Source of the DNA: Chitinophagales bacterium
GTDB taxonomy: Bacteria > Bacteroidota > Bacteroidia > Chitinophagales > Chitinophagaceae
Direction: 5' to 3'
Assembly: GCA_017303835.1 (NCBI GenBank)
Contig: JAFLBI010000001.1
Coordinates: 2,170,001-2,234,000 of the forward strand
Length of the DNA stretch: 64,000 nucleotides
Positions within the stretch are counted from its first letter, which is position 1. Every line of letters starts with the position of its first letter. Under the pieces are notes generated by a model. It searched no databases and was not told the DNA's origin. It was given only the letters and a program-made list of their open reading frames with translations. Below are positions 8,613 to 16,965 of this stretch, piece after piece. Position numbers and translations under genes: made by a program.

Positions 8613-9500
8613 TTATTTCCTTGTAAAACCCTGATTTTGCAGCCATTCCCAGAACCTTTCTATCCAAGAATCGCTGGGTAATTGTTGCTTCTTAACGCCA
8701 AATCCATGTCCGCCGCTGGCATAAGCATGCAATTCCACCGGCTTTTTGGCGGTATTCCATTTAGTATATAATGCCACAGAATGGCCCTGTAGGTTTAATT
8801 GATCGTTGGAAGCCACAGTCAGAAACAGTGGTGGGGCATCGGCAGCAACAGTGCCTAGCATGTCAGGAGGCAAGAAAGCATAAATGGGTGCAGCAAAATC
8901 AGGCTTGTTCTCAGGGGTATAACCAAATAAGGCGCTGCCAGCCACAGTACCGCCAGCAGAAAAACCCATAATACCAATTCGTTTTGGATCAATACCAAAA
9001 TCCGCTGCATGCGAACGCACATAGGCAATTGCTGCTTTTCCATCAGCAATACCCAGCGGCATGGATGCCTGTTGCCTGCTTTGAATGGCTTTATCTGTAA
9101 AAGAAGCTGTAAAATCCTTGAGGGGGTCATTACCCGATGCTTTGGCCAAACGATACTTGAGCACAAAACAGGTAACTCCTTTTTCGGCCAACCAGCGCGC
9201 TGCGCCAAATCCTTCGCTCTCAATAGAGAGTGCCAAAAAACCGCCACCGGGACAAATCACCACTGCCGCACCATTAGCTTTAGCTGCTGCCGGTTTGAAA
9301 ACAGTTAATGTGGGATCTGATACATTATAGACAATGGGCGTATTCCAGGCATTTTTCTCTAAGTATTGTTCAGACCAATTCCAATCTTCTGAACCGGGTG
9401 CTTTACCTGGATAGAGTTTAATCACTTCCTGTGCTTGCACAAAAACAGTAACAAGTAGGAATAAGCAGAGCAATTTTAGATAATGCGTACGCATACACAA
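8613..9500 (-). CDS. Secreted alpha/beta hydrolase, acetyl-esterase/xylanase-like
   Basis: A 295-residue alpha/beta hydrolase of the Aes/BD-FAE type, probably a carbohydrate or small-ester esterase of the periplasm. A signal peptide (residues 1-23, ending VQAQ) is present. The oxyanion loop VICPGGGFLALS replaces the HGGG of related lipases. The nucleophile is in GFSAGG, the acid Asp is probably in VASNDQLN and the base His in GGHGFG. A second ATG two codons later is an equally good start. It is a single gene, not in a visible polysaccharide-utilisation locus, so the substrate remains open. Confidence 0.8.
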   Translation of the reverse strand: MCMRTHYLKLLCLFLLVTVFVQAQEVIKLYPGKAPGSEDWNWSEQYLEKNAWNTPIVYNVSDPTLTVFKPAAAKANGAAVVICPGGGFLALSIESEGFGAARWLAEKGVTCFVLKYRLAKASGNDPLKDFTASFTDKAIQSRQQASMPLGIADGKAAIAYVRSHAADFGIDPKRIGIMGFSAGGTVAGSALFGYTPENKPDFAAPIYAFLPPDMLGTVAADAPPLFLTVASNDQLNLQGHSVALYTKWNTAKKPVELHAYASGGHGFGVKKQQLPSDSWIERFWEWLQNQGFTRK

Positions 9501-9539
9501 AGTTTTTCAGAAAGTTACACGAATTCAGGTTGCACGAAA

Positions 9540-9547
9540 TAGCTTTG
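9540..9547 (+). promoter_or_regulatory. -7 promoter element of the amidohydrolase gene
   Basis: TAGCTTTG matches TAnnTTTG exactly, 22 bp before the ATG at 9570. A -33 element is weak (a GTTAC region about 22 bp upstream). Confidence 0.5.
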
Positions 9548-9569
9548 ATCAATAATTGATAAGGATCAA

Positions 9570-10712
9570 ATGAAACTAACAGCCACGAGCATTTTTGACG
9601 GACAACATTTCATCAATGATCCTATGGTGATTGTAACAGATAATGCAGGTAAGATTCTTGACCTCGTTTCTGCTGCAGAAGCCGGCGACGATGTACAATT
9701 TTTCCAAGGCACTATCTGCCCTGGATTCATCAATGCACATTGCCACTTGGAACTAAGCCATATGCAAAACATCCTACCTGAGAAAACAGGTTTGGTGGAT
9801 TTTCTCATTGGCGTGTTTCAACAAAGACATTTTCCCGAAGCAACCATTGCCTCTGCTATTTCAGCAGCAGATGCAGCCATGCATAATGCCGGTATTGTAG
9901 CCGTGGGCGATATCAGCAATACGCCATTTACCATCGAAACAAAAACACAAAGTCAGCTTCGCTATAGAAATTTTATTGAAGTAACAGGCTATGTTCCGGG
10001 TATTGCGGCACAGCGCTTCGCGAATATTGAGCAAGTGTATCAAGCATTCACTGATGCTTTACCAAATGTTTCCATCGTGCCACATGCACCTTACTCGGTT
10101 TCACCTGAATTGTTTGGGATGATCAATACGCACAGCAAAGGAAAAATCATTAGCATCCACAATCAAGAGACCGCTGCAGAAGATGCACTGTATCAAGATG
10201 CCAGTGGCGATTTCTTCCGCTTATACGAGACATTGGGTGTTGATATCAGTTTCACCAAGCCTTATCACCAAAGCAGTGTGCAAACTTATTTGCCTTGGTT
10301 GCGCGATACCGCAGCCACATTGTTGGTGCACAACACCTGCATCAGCGAAGCAGATCTGCAGTTCATCAAAGCGCAGCAACAAGCGATTCATTACTGCTGC
10401 TGCATAAACGCCAATTTATATATTGAAAACAAAGTGCCGCCAATTGAGCTATTGCGCAAGCATGAGGCGCAAATCTGTTTGGGTACGGACAGTCTCGCCA
10501 GTAATCATCAACTCAGTATTGCTTCAGAAATCAAGACTATTTGTGATCAATTCCCACAAATACCTTTCGCTGAAGTATTACAATGGGCTACCTACAACGG
10601 CGCAGTGGCTTTGGGTTTTGATGATACACTCGGCAGTATTGAAAAAGGCAAGCAACCTGGATTACTCTTGATTGAAGATGCAAATACGATGGCAGTAAAA
10701 AGATTGATCTAA
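9570..10712 (+). CDS. Amidohydrolase family protein (cytosine deaminase/chlorohydrolase group)
   Basis: A 380-residue metal-dependent hydrolase of the amidohydrolase superfamily, in the branch of deaminases acting on purine- or pyrimidine-like rings (SsnA/TrzN/MtaD-like). The metal site is seen in PGFINAHCHLELSH, the His of VPHAPYSVS, the HNQET segment and the Asp of CLGTDSLASN. The small beta-sandwich domain is formed by both ends, as usual. Length is slightly short for the group (about 400-450). It is convergent with recO; the stop codons lie nearly together. The substrate is not deducible, and a role in futalosine-type deamination cannot be excluded. Confidence 0.75.
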   Translation: MKLTATSIFDGQHFINDPMVIVTDNAGKILDLVSAAEAGDDVQFFQGTICPGFINAHCHLELSHMQNILPEKTGLVDFLIGVFQQRHFPEATIASAISAADAAMHNAGIVAVGDISNTPFTIETKTQSQLRYRNFIEVTGYVPGIAAQRFANIEQVYQAFTDALPNVSIVPHAPYSVSPELFGMINTHSKGKIISIHNQETAAEDALYQDASGDFFRLYETLGVDISFTKPYHQSSVQTYLPWLRDTAATLLVHNTCISEADLQFIKAQQQAIHYCCCINANLYIENKVPPIELLRKHEAQICLGTDSLASNHQLSIASEIKTICDQFPQIPFAEVLQWATYNGAVALGFDDTLGSIEKGKQPGLLLIEDANTMAVKRLI

Positions 10713-11443
10713 CCCAATACTTCCTGCAATACCGGCCAACTTCTGAGTTCGCCAAAATCAGGAATATGCAATGCCATAAAAGTCTGATAGGCTTGTAAGA
10801 TTTCTCTTCGCTGTACTCTATTAGAAGTGATTACACCCAATTGTGAAACACTATTTGCTTGAATGATAGCTGCTGTGGTTGAAGCGGCCGCACCATCAAC
10901 ATAATACGGATGATCTGGTAAGGTATGGGTAAAACAGCCCTCTTTCAAGTCGAACACAGTTCCGCTCAAATCGCCTGCAATCTGAAATCCCAGCTCTGCA
11001 CAAAGCTTTAAAGTAAAGTACAAAGGCAGGTTTGCTGCAACACCATCCTCAGCGATATCCAACTCCTGCAAGCTTTCCGCAATCAAGGCAAACATTTCAG
11101 GATTGGCCTCTGGCTGTTTCAAACTATGCTGCAACAATTCTATCATATACATAGCTACAGCATGTTTTACCACATCGGTAAACAATTGGCGATACACGTA
11201 AGCCCATTGGTATTCTTTGACAAATTGTAATTGCTTGAAATCGCTATGATACACTTCCATATCCAAAATGGAACCGGGCTGAAAATACATAGCGCGACCT
11301 GCAGACTTTTTACTGCTTTGTCGAACCCCCTTAATGAGGTAACTCTGAATACCGAATAATTCTGTGTAAGCGGATACAATTAAACTGGTATCTCCATACT
11401 TGGTTTGCCTAAGCACTACTGCCCTTGTATGAAATACCTGCAT
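10709..11443 (-). CDS. recO: DNA repair protein RecO
   Basis: The recombination mediator that loads RecA with RecR on SSB-coated gaps. The 244 residues comprise an OB fold (HTRAVVLRQTKYGDTSLIVSAYTELFGIQSYLIKGVRQ) and a helical domain with the conserved MYMIELL and LCAELGFQ segments. The zinc cysteines found in some RecO proteins are absent, as often in Bacteroidota. It lies 8 bp downstream of pheS on the same strand, so the two are probably co-transcribed. Confidence 0.9.
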   Translation of the reverse strand: MQVFHTRAVVLRQTKYGDTSLIVSAYTELFGIQSYLIKGVRQSSKKSAGRAMYFQPGSILDMEVYHSDFKQLQFVKEYQWAYVYRQLFTDVVKHAVAMYMIELLQHSLKQPEANPEMFALIAESLQELDIAEDGVAANLPLYFTLKLCAELGFQIAGDLSGTVFDLKEGCFTHTLPDHPYYVDGAAASTTAAIIQANSVSQLGVITSNRVQRREILQAYQTFMALHIPDFGELRSWPVLQEVLG

Positions 11444-11451
11444 ATGCTTGT

Positions 11452-12483
11452 TTAAACCGCGCCGGTAAACTGCTTGAGGAAGCGCACATCATTTTGTGAG
11501 TACAAACGCAGATCGTTCACTCGATACTTTAATTGACAAATACGCTCCATGCCCATACCAAAAGCGAAGCCTGTGTATTTATTGCTATCAATACCGAAGT
11601 TTTCTAACACGTTTGGATGCACCATACCACTACCTAAGATTTCTACCCAACCAGTGTGCTTACAAACATTACAGCCCTTGCCTTCACAAATCAAACAACT
11701 AATATCCATTTCAGCACTAGGCTCTGTAAAAGGGAAATAGCTTGGGCGGAAACGCACTTTCACATCCTTACCAAACATCTCCTTCACGAAGAAGTACAAG
11801 GTCTGTTTCAAATCAGCGAAACTTACATTTTCATCAATATATAAACCTTCTACCTGATGGAAGAAGCAATGCGCGCGTGCGCTGATGGTTTCATTGCGAT
11901 ACACACGACCAGGACATATTACCCGAATCGGTGGTTTCTGGGTTTCCATCACCCTTGCCTGTACACTACTGGTATGTGTGCGCAGCAGCCAGGATGGGTT
12001 TTGATGGATATAAAAAGTATCCTGCATATCACGCGCAGGATGATCTTCCGGCAAATTCATGGAACCGAAATTGTGCCAATCATCTTCGATCTCAGGGCCT
12101 TCTGCCAAAGCAAAGCCCAGTCTGCCGAAAATATCAATGATCTGCTTGCGCACGATACTCAAAGGATGTCTTGTACCAACAGCAATCGGATCGCCCGGCA
12201 ATGACCAATCACCTTGAAAACCAGCAGCATCTGCACTGCTTTCTACGGCTGACTTCAATGTTTCATAGCGTGTTTCAGCAAAACCCTTGAACTCATTCAA
12301 TATCTGACCAAATTGTTTTTTCTGCTCATTGGGCACGTTTTTCATTTCGCCCATGATGGCCTTTACAATACCCTTGGTACCTAAAAAACGAATACGGAAT
12401 GCCTCAACTGCATCAGCATTTGCAGCTTCAAAAGCCTGCATTTCCTGCTTGTATCCTTCTATCTGATTGATCAATGCGTCCAT
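11452..12483 (-). CDS. pheS: Phenylalanyl-tRNA synthetase alpha subunit
   Basis: The catalytic subunit of the heterotetrameric PheRS, charging tRNA-Phe. The N-terminal coiled coil (residues 1-90) has the FLGTKGIVKAIMGEMKN segment. Class II motif 1 is in HPLSIVRKQIIDIFGRLGF, motif 2 in RVYRNETISARAHCFFHQVEGLY and motif 3 in GFAFGMGMERICQLKY. A cysteine-rich insert (CLICEGKGCNVCKHTGWVEI) is typical for the family. The 343 residues fit. The beta subunit (pheT) is not adjacent, also common. TATCTTCG lies 4 nt before the ATG, suggesting a leaderless transcript. Confidence 0.96.
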   Translation of the reverse strand: MDALINQIEGYKQEMQAFEAANADAVEAFRIRFLGTKGIVKAIMGEMKNVPNEQKKQFGQILNEFKGFAETRYETLKSAVESSADAAGFQGDWSLPGDPIAVGTRHPLSIVRKQIIDIFGRLGFALAEGPEIEDDWHNFGSMNLPEDHPARDMQDTFYIHQNPSWLLRTHTSSVQARVMETQKPPIRVICPGRVYRNETISARAHCFFHQVEGLYIDENVSFADLKQTLYFFVKEMFGKDVKVRFRPSYFPFTEPSAEMDISCLICEGKGCNVCKHTGWVEILGSGMVHPNVLENFGIDSNKYTGFAFGMGMERICQLKYRVNDLRLYSQNDVRFLKQFTGAV

Positions 12484-12535
12484 GCCGCGAAGATAACGAA
12501 AGCCCCGGCCTCAACGCCACTGAAGCCAAAATCCT

Positions 12536-12543
12536 TACATTTG
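12536..12543 (+). promoter_or_regulatory. -7 promoter element of the DUF4290 gene
   Basis: TACATTTG is an exact TAnnTTTG match, 19 bp before the ATG at 12563. The -33 element is not obvious. Confidence 0.5.
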
Positions 12544-12562
12544 TCTGCACTAAGTAGATTTC

Positions 12563-13315
12563 ATGGAATACAATACAACGAGGAACCACCTCGGTATGCG
12601 TGAATATGGCCGTCATATTCAGAAAATGGTTGACTTTCTCCTTACTATAGAAGACAGGGACAAAAGAAACGAACAAGCCAAGGTGGTAGTGGAACTTATG
12701 GGTTTTCTAAACCCCCACTTAAAAAACGTAGAAGATTTTCGCCATATGTTATGGGATCACCTCTTTGTGATGAGTGATTTCAAATTGGACGTAGACTGTC
12801 CATACCCTATACCTCAACGCGAAACATACAAGGCCAAGCCCGATCCATTGCCTTATCCTAAGCGTCATCCGAAATACTCACACCTGGGTAAGAATTTGGA
12901 AACCGTGATCAATAAAGCATTGGAAGAAACCGATCAGGAGAAGAAAGATGGCTTTGCACATACCATTGCTTATTACATGAAGCTGGCTTACAGCACATGG
13001 CATAAAGAGTTGGTGCATGATGATACCATCCGTGCAGAACTCAACAGCCTCACCGGCGGTGCATTGGAATTCAGCAATACACCATTTATCAAACACCGCA
13101 ACCAGATCGAAAGAGATGATTATGGTCGCGGACCACGCAGACAGCAAAACTTTGGCGGTCGCGGTAGAGACAATCGCGGTGGCGGTAGAGACAATCGCGG
13201 TGGCGGTGGTGGTAACAGAAACAACCGCAACGGCGGTGGTGGTGGCAATCGCGATAACAGAATGGGCGGCGGTGGCGGCAATAACCGCAACGGCGGTTTC
13301 AAAAAACGCTATTGA
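12563..13315 (+). CDS. DUF4290 protein with Arg/Gly/Asn-rich tail
   Basis: A 250-residue protein whose first 185 residues match the Bacteroidota-specific DUF4290 family (MEYNTTRNHLGMREYGRHIQ and the YPIPQRE segment). The domain is helical and of unknown function. From about residue 188 the protein becomes a low-complexity tail with repeated RDNRGGG, GGGGGNRNNR and GGNNRNGG units ending in FKKRY, like an RGG box. Such tails bind RNA in many proteins, so an RNA-associated role is plausible but unproven. It is followed by a strong terminator and then murA. Confidence 0.85.
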   Translation: MEYNTTRNHLGMREYGRHIQKMVDFLLTIEDRDKRNEQAKVVVELMGFLNPHLKNVEDFRHMLWDHLFVMSDFKLDVDCPYPIPQRETYKAKPDPLPYPKRHPKYSHLGKNLETVINKALEETDQEKKDGFAHTIAYYMKLAYSTWHKELVHDDTIRAELNSLTGGALEFSNTPFIKHRNQIERDDYGRGPRRQQNFGGRGRDNRGGGRDNRGGGGGNRNNRNGGGGGNRDNRMGGGGGNNRNGGFKKRY

Positions 13316-13334
13316 TATAACTAAACCGTGTATA

Positions 13335-13370
13335 AAAAGAGCGCTGCAATCCGCGGCGCTCTTTTATTTT
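13335..13370 (+). terminator. Terminator after the DUF4290 gene
   Basis: A 13-bp stem (AAAAGAGCGCTGC with GCGGCGCTCTTTT, one G-T pair) with loop AATCC, followed by T-rich sequence, 20 bp after the stop codon. It lies before the murA start and excludes the longer upstream murA frame. Confidence 0.85.
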
Positions 13371-13390
13371 TAGGCGCTAATTGTTTTGCT

Positions 13391-14695
13391 ATGAGCAGTT
13401 TTGAAGTCAGAGGCGGAAAAAAACTCAGCGGTACCATTGTACCTCAGGGTGCCAAGAATGAAGCATTGCAGGTATTGAGTGCTGTCTTATTAACCGATGC
13501 ACCCGTTACCATCAACAATATTCCAGACATATTAGATGTAAATCTACTGATTGAGTTATTGGAAGATATTGGCGTGCGTGTAACTCGCCACAACAGACAT
13601 AGCTGCACTTTTCGGGCAGATCAGGTTGATGTGGATTATCTGGCTTCAGATGCATTTCGTAAAAAAGGTGGTCGACTGCGTGGTAGTGTAATGGTAGCCG
13701 GTCCAATGCTGGCGCGATTTCGCAAAGCCTATATTCCCAAACCTGGTGGCGATAAAATTGGTAGACGAAGATTAGACACCCATATCATTGGCTTTGAACA
13801 ACTAGGTGCTGCTTTTTATTACGATGAAGACCATGGCTATTTTCGATTGGATGCGCCACAACTTCGTGGTGCCAATCTTTTGTTGGATGAACCATCTGTA
13901 ACAGGTACCGCCAATATTGTAATGGCTGCTGTTTTAGCAGAAGGCAGAACAACCATTTACAATGCAGCTTGCGAACCTTATGTACAGCAGCTCTGCACCA
14001 TGCTGAATCAGATGGGTGCTAAGATTAGCGGCGTGGGCAGTAATCTCTTAATCATTGATGGTGTATCGCAATTAGGTGGAACTGTACATACCATACTGCC
14101 TGATATGATTGAAGTGGGCAGCTTTATTGGTTTAGCAGCGATGACACAAAGTGCTATCACTATTGAAGGTGCAGGTGTTGCCCATCTTGGTTTGATTCCG
14201 GATAAATTCAGACAGCTGGGTATTGATGTACAAATTCAAGGTGACAATATTTTCATTCCTGAACAAGAGACTTACGAAATACAAACTTTTCTTGACGGTG
14301 GAATCCTCACCATTTACGATCATCCCTGGCCTGGATTTACGCCCGACTTGCTGAGTATCGTCTTAGTGGTAGCTACCCAAGCCAGAGGCAGTGTATTGAT
14401 TCATCAGAAAATGTTTGAGAGCCGGCTCTTCTTCACCGATAAACTCATCGACATGGGCGCGCAGATTATTCTCTGCGATCCGCATCGTGCCACAGTTATC
14501 GGCCTTGGCCGAAAACAAGCATTGCGCGGCATCACCATGAGCAGCCCGGATATTCGTGCCGGTGTTGCCTTGCTGATAGCAGCCCTAAGTGCAGAAGGTA
14601 AGAGTGTGATTCAGAATATTGAGCAGATCGACAGGGGCTATCAATACATTGATCAGCGATTACAGGCTTTGGGTGCAGATATCAAACGCGTGTAA
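13391..14695 (+). CDS. murA: UDP-N-acetylglucosamine 1-carboxyvinyltransferase (MurA), Cys-to-Asp variant
   Basis: Catalyses the first committed step of peptidoglycan synthesis, transfer of enolpyruvate from PEP to UDP-GlcNAc. The 434 residues form the two-domain EPT fold. QGAKNEAL holds the conserved Lys22-Asn23, and GSVMVAGPMLARF is standard. The loop that normally reads PGGC with the PEP-binding Cys115 reads PGGDKIGRRRLDTH here, so the active-site Cys is Asp (residue 121). Known Asp variants are active and insensitive to fosfomycin, so intrinsic resistance is expected. The start at 13391 (MSSFEVRGGKKLSG) fits the family. An upstream in-frame start at 13328 precedes the terminator hairpin. 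Probably co-transcribed with gmk. Confidence 0.95.
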   Translation: MSSFEVRGGKKLSGTIVPQGAKNEALQVLSAVLLTDAPVTINNIPDILDVNLLIELLEDIGVRVTRHNRHSCTFRADQVDVDYLASDAFRKKGGRLRGSVMVAGPMLARFRKAYIPKPGGDKIGRRRLDTHIIGFEQLGAAFYYDEDHGYFRLDAPQLRGANLLLDEPSVTGTANIVMAAVLAEGRTTIYNAACEPYVQQLCTMLNQMGAKISGVGSNLLIIDGVSQLGGTVHTILPDMIEVGSFIGLAAMTQSAITIEGAGVAHLGLIPDKFRQLGIDVQIQGDNIFIPEQETYEIQTFLDGGILTIYDHPWPGFTPDLLSIVLVVATQARGSVLIHQKMFESRLFFTDKLIDMGAQIILCDPHRATVIGLGRKQALRGITMSSPDIRAGVALLIAALSAEGKSVIQNIEQIDRGYQYIDQRLQALGADIKRV

Positions 14696-14723
14696 GCGAA
14701 GCGGATTTTTCCGTTCTTTGCGC

Positions 14724-15299
14724 ATGGCTTCACTCAATAAAAAGATCGTCATCATTGCTGCGCCATCCGGCTCAGGCAAAACCTCCATTACCCGATACCT
14801 GCTGGGTAAGTACCCCAAACTTGCTTTTTCTATCTCTGCTGCTACACGTCAGCCACGTGGCGCTGAAGTGCATGGCAAGGATTATTATTTCATGAGTGTG
14901 GCTGAATTTCAGCAAAAGATTCAGGACAATGCATTTGTAGAATGGGAAATGGTCTACGAAGGCAAATATTATGGCACTTTAAAAGAAGAGCTCGAGCGCA
15001 TGTGGGCTGCAGGACAAGTGCCTGTACTGGATATTGATGTGAAGGGTGCGCTGCATGTAAAAAAACAGTTTCCCGACCAAACCCTCATCATCTTTATTGA
15101 ACCACCTTCCGTGGAAGAATTAGAAAAGCGTTTGCGTAACCGCGGTACGGAAACGGAAGAAAGTCTGGCAGCCAGGGTGAACAAAGCCAGTTATGAACTC
15201 ACCTTCAAAAACCAGTTTGATAAAGTCATCCTCAATGATGTACTGGAACAAGCCTGTGCAGCAACAGAAAAAACAATCAGTGAATTCTTAGGCTGGTAA
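14724..15299 (+). CDS. gmk: Guanylate kinase
   Basis: Phosphorylates GMP/dGMP to the diphosphate. The P-loop is APSGSGKTS (residues about 12-20), the GMP-binding segment is SISAATRQPRGAEVHGKDYYF with the conserved Ser/Arg/Tyr, and the lid is RLRNRGTETEESLAARV. The length of 191 residues is normal. The start at 14724 (MASLNKKIVII) follows murA by 28 bp. A longer in-frame start at 14619 lies inside murA and is not credible. Confidence 0.95.
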   Translation: MASLNKKIVIIAAPSGSGKTSITRYLLGKYPKLAFSISAATRQPRGAEVHGKDYYFMSVAEFQQKIQDNAFVEWEMVYEGKYYGTLKEELERMWAAGQVPVLDIDVKGALHVKKQFPDQTLIIFIEPPSVEELEKRLRNRGTETEESLAARVNKASYELTFKNQFDKVILNDVLEQACAATEKTISEFLGW

Positions 15300-15340
15300 A
15301 CGGCTTTTGCAGATATTTAGTCTCCACAAAAACGATTGGT

Positions 15341-16159
15341 ATGTCCATGCAAAACAAAACTGTGTTTATAACTGGTGCCAGTAGAGGTATTGGTAAAGCG
15401 ATGGCACTTCGCCTCGCCAAGGAAGGTGCGAATATTGTGATTGCAGCAAAAAGCGTGGAAGAAGATCCACGATTGGGCGGCACCATCTATTCTGCTGCGG
15501 AAGAAGTAGAAGCTGCTGGCGGTAAAGCATTGGCTATTCAGCTGGACATCCGTTTTGAAGACCAGATTCAATCAGCCGTACACAAAGCGATGGATACTTT
15601 TGGCAGCATTGATGTGCTTATCAACAATGCTTCTGCTATTCAACTCACCAATACAGAAAATACAGAAGCCAAACGTTTCGATCTGATGCATAGCATCAAC
15701 GTACGTGGTACATTCCTCATGACCAAGCATTGTATTCCTCACTTGAAGCGTGGTAAAAACCCGCATATCATCACACTATCACCCCCCATTAATATTACAC
15801 CCAAGTGGCTGGGACCACATGTAGCTTATACCATGACCAAGTTCAACATGAGTATGATGGCTTTGGGCTGGGCAGCAGAATTAAAAGAAGATGGTGTAGC
15901 CTCCAATGCACTTTGGCCAAGAACCACCATTGACACAGCTGCTGTGCGTAATCTCTTAGGCGGTGAAATGCTGGCAAAGATGAGCCGTACGCCAGATATT
16001 CTTGCTGATGCTGTTTACCATATTGTCACCAAGACCAATCTGGCTTACACAGGTAATACATTCATTGACGAAGAAGTTTTGGCTAAGGAAGGCATTACTG
16101 ATTTGTCGCATTACTCTGTTGTACCCGGTGCGCAGTTGTATCAGGACTTATTTGTCTAG
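15341..16159 (+). CDS. Short-chain dehydrogenase, HSDL2-like
   Basis: A 272-residue NAD(P)-dependent oxidoreductase of the SDR superfamily resembling the SDR domain of hydroxysteroid dehydrogenase-like protein 2. The cofactor motif is TGASRGIGKAMALRLA, then NNASAIQ, a catalytic Ser in TLSPPIN and the YxxxK in AYTMTKF. The SVEEDPRLGGTIYSAAEEVEAAGG insert after beta-3 is characteristic of the HSDL2 subgroup. There is no sterol-carrier (SCP2) domain. The substrate, perhaps a fatty acyl derivative, is not known. Stand-alone gene after gmk. Confidence 0.85.
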   Translation: MSMQNKTVFITGASRGIGKAMALRLAKEGANIVIAAKSVEEDPRLGGTIYSAAEEVEAAGGKALAIQLDIRFEDQIQSAVHKAMDTFGSIDVLINNASAIQLTNTENTEAKRFDLMHSINVRGTFLMTKHCIPHLKRGKNPHIITLSPPINITPKWLGPHVAYTMTKFNMSMMALGWAAELKEDGVASNALWPRTTIDTAAVRNLLGGEMLAKMSRTPDILADAVYHIVTKTNLAYTGNTFIDEEVLAKEGITDLSHYSVVPGAQLYQDLFV

Positions 16160-16161
16160 TT

Positions 16162-16177
16162 TCACATAGTTATGTGA
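16162..16177. promoter_or_regulatory. CRP/FNR-like palindrome TCACAT-N4-ATGTGA, copy 2
   Basis: The perfect palindrome TCACATAGTTATGTGA begins 3 bp after the stop codon of the upstream dehydrogenase and ends 23 bp before the -7 element TAGGTTTG. Its centre is near -43 of the predicted start site. The copy at 3281 has the same spacing, supporting a shared activator. Confidence 0.6.
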
Positions 16178-16208
16178 TTGCATCCACTTATTGCTGAACA
16201 TAGGTTTG
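16178..16208 (+). promoter_or_regulatory. Promoter of the DUF2807 lipoprotein gene
   Basis: TTG (16178-16180), 20 bp, TAGGTTTG (16201-16208): a good Bacteroidota promoter directly next to the palindrome at 16162. The predicted start site is about 12 bp before the ATG at 16225. Confidence 0.7.
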
Positions 16209-16224
16209 CACAAAACAAGCAACT

Positions 16225-16875
16225 ATGTTTAGAAGTATTGTATTAACTGTAATGGCAGTTGTTTTCTTGTCGTGCAACAAAGAAGCTATCAGAGGAAGTG
16301 GAAATACGATTGAACAAACCAGAACAGTAGCAGCTTTTGATGCAATTGAAACCCATTACGATATCAAAGCAGTGATTACCTATGGCACTACGCAAAATCT
16401 TCGCGTACGTGGCTATGAAAATTTGTTGGGTATTCTGGAAACAGAAGTAGTGAATGGAGTATTAAAACTCAAATACAATCAGCAGTACAATACCATTCGC
16501 AATAGTAATGTGATTGCATATATTCAAATCCCCGCTATCAAAAAAGCCAGCATCCATGGCAGTGGTTATATCGATATCTCGGGCTTTCAGCAGGGACAGG
16601 AAATAGAAGCACGCATTCACGGCAGTGCAGACATCAAAATTGCCAACTCAGCTTATCAAAAAGCTTATCTGAATATTTATGGTAGTGGTGATATTGATGC
16701 CCAATCTTTATGGGCCAAAGAAGCGGAAGTGAATGTGCATGGCAGTGGTTACTCCTACATAACAGCAGGCGATAAGCTGAAGGCCAATATCTATGGCAGC
16801 GGCAATATTTATTATTGGGGAAGTCCGGTTACAGAGGTTAATATCAATGGTAGTGGCAGGGTAATCAAACGTTGA
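16225..16875 (+). CDS. DUF2807 (head GIN domain) lipoprotein
   Basis: A 216-residue secreted lipoprotein of the DUF2807 'putative auto-transporter adhesin, head GIN domain' family, common in Bacteroidota. The lipobox is VVFLSC, with lipidated Cys17. The mature part is a right-handed beta-solenoid with recurring GSG turns (IHGSGYID, IHGSADI, IYGSGDI, VHGSGYSY, IYGSGNIYY, INGSGRV). The Asp/Glu-rich signal found in typical exported surface lipoproteins is not evident, so sidedness is unclear. Function is unknown; a surface-exposed or adhesive role is only the family guess. Confidence 0.85.
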   Translation: MFRSIVLTVMAVVFLSCNKEAIRGSGNTIEQTRTVAAFDAIETHYDIKAVITYGTTQNLRVRGYENLLGILETEVVNGVLKLKYNQQYNTIRNSNVIAYIQIPAIKKASIHGSGYIDISGFQQGQEIEARIHGSADIKIANSAYQKAYLNIYGSGDIDAQSLWAKEAEVNVHGSGYSYITAGDKLKANIYGSGNIYYWGSPVTEVNINGSGRVIKR

Positions 16876-16965
16876 TGCAATTGCGCAAAGCAATTCGCTA
16901 CCTGCAAGCCTAAAGCGACACACCGCTAATATTTTTAGCTTTTATTTTTTATTATCTTTGACTAC

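Noticed and set aside
13120-13302. 60-aa Pro/Leu/Arg-rich minus-strand ORF
   Set aside because: It is the antisense of the Gly/Arg repeat tail of the DUF4290 gene. The Pro/Leu composition follows from the repeat.
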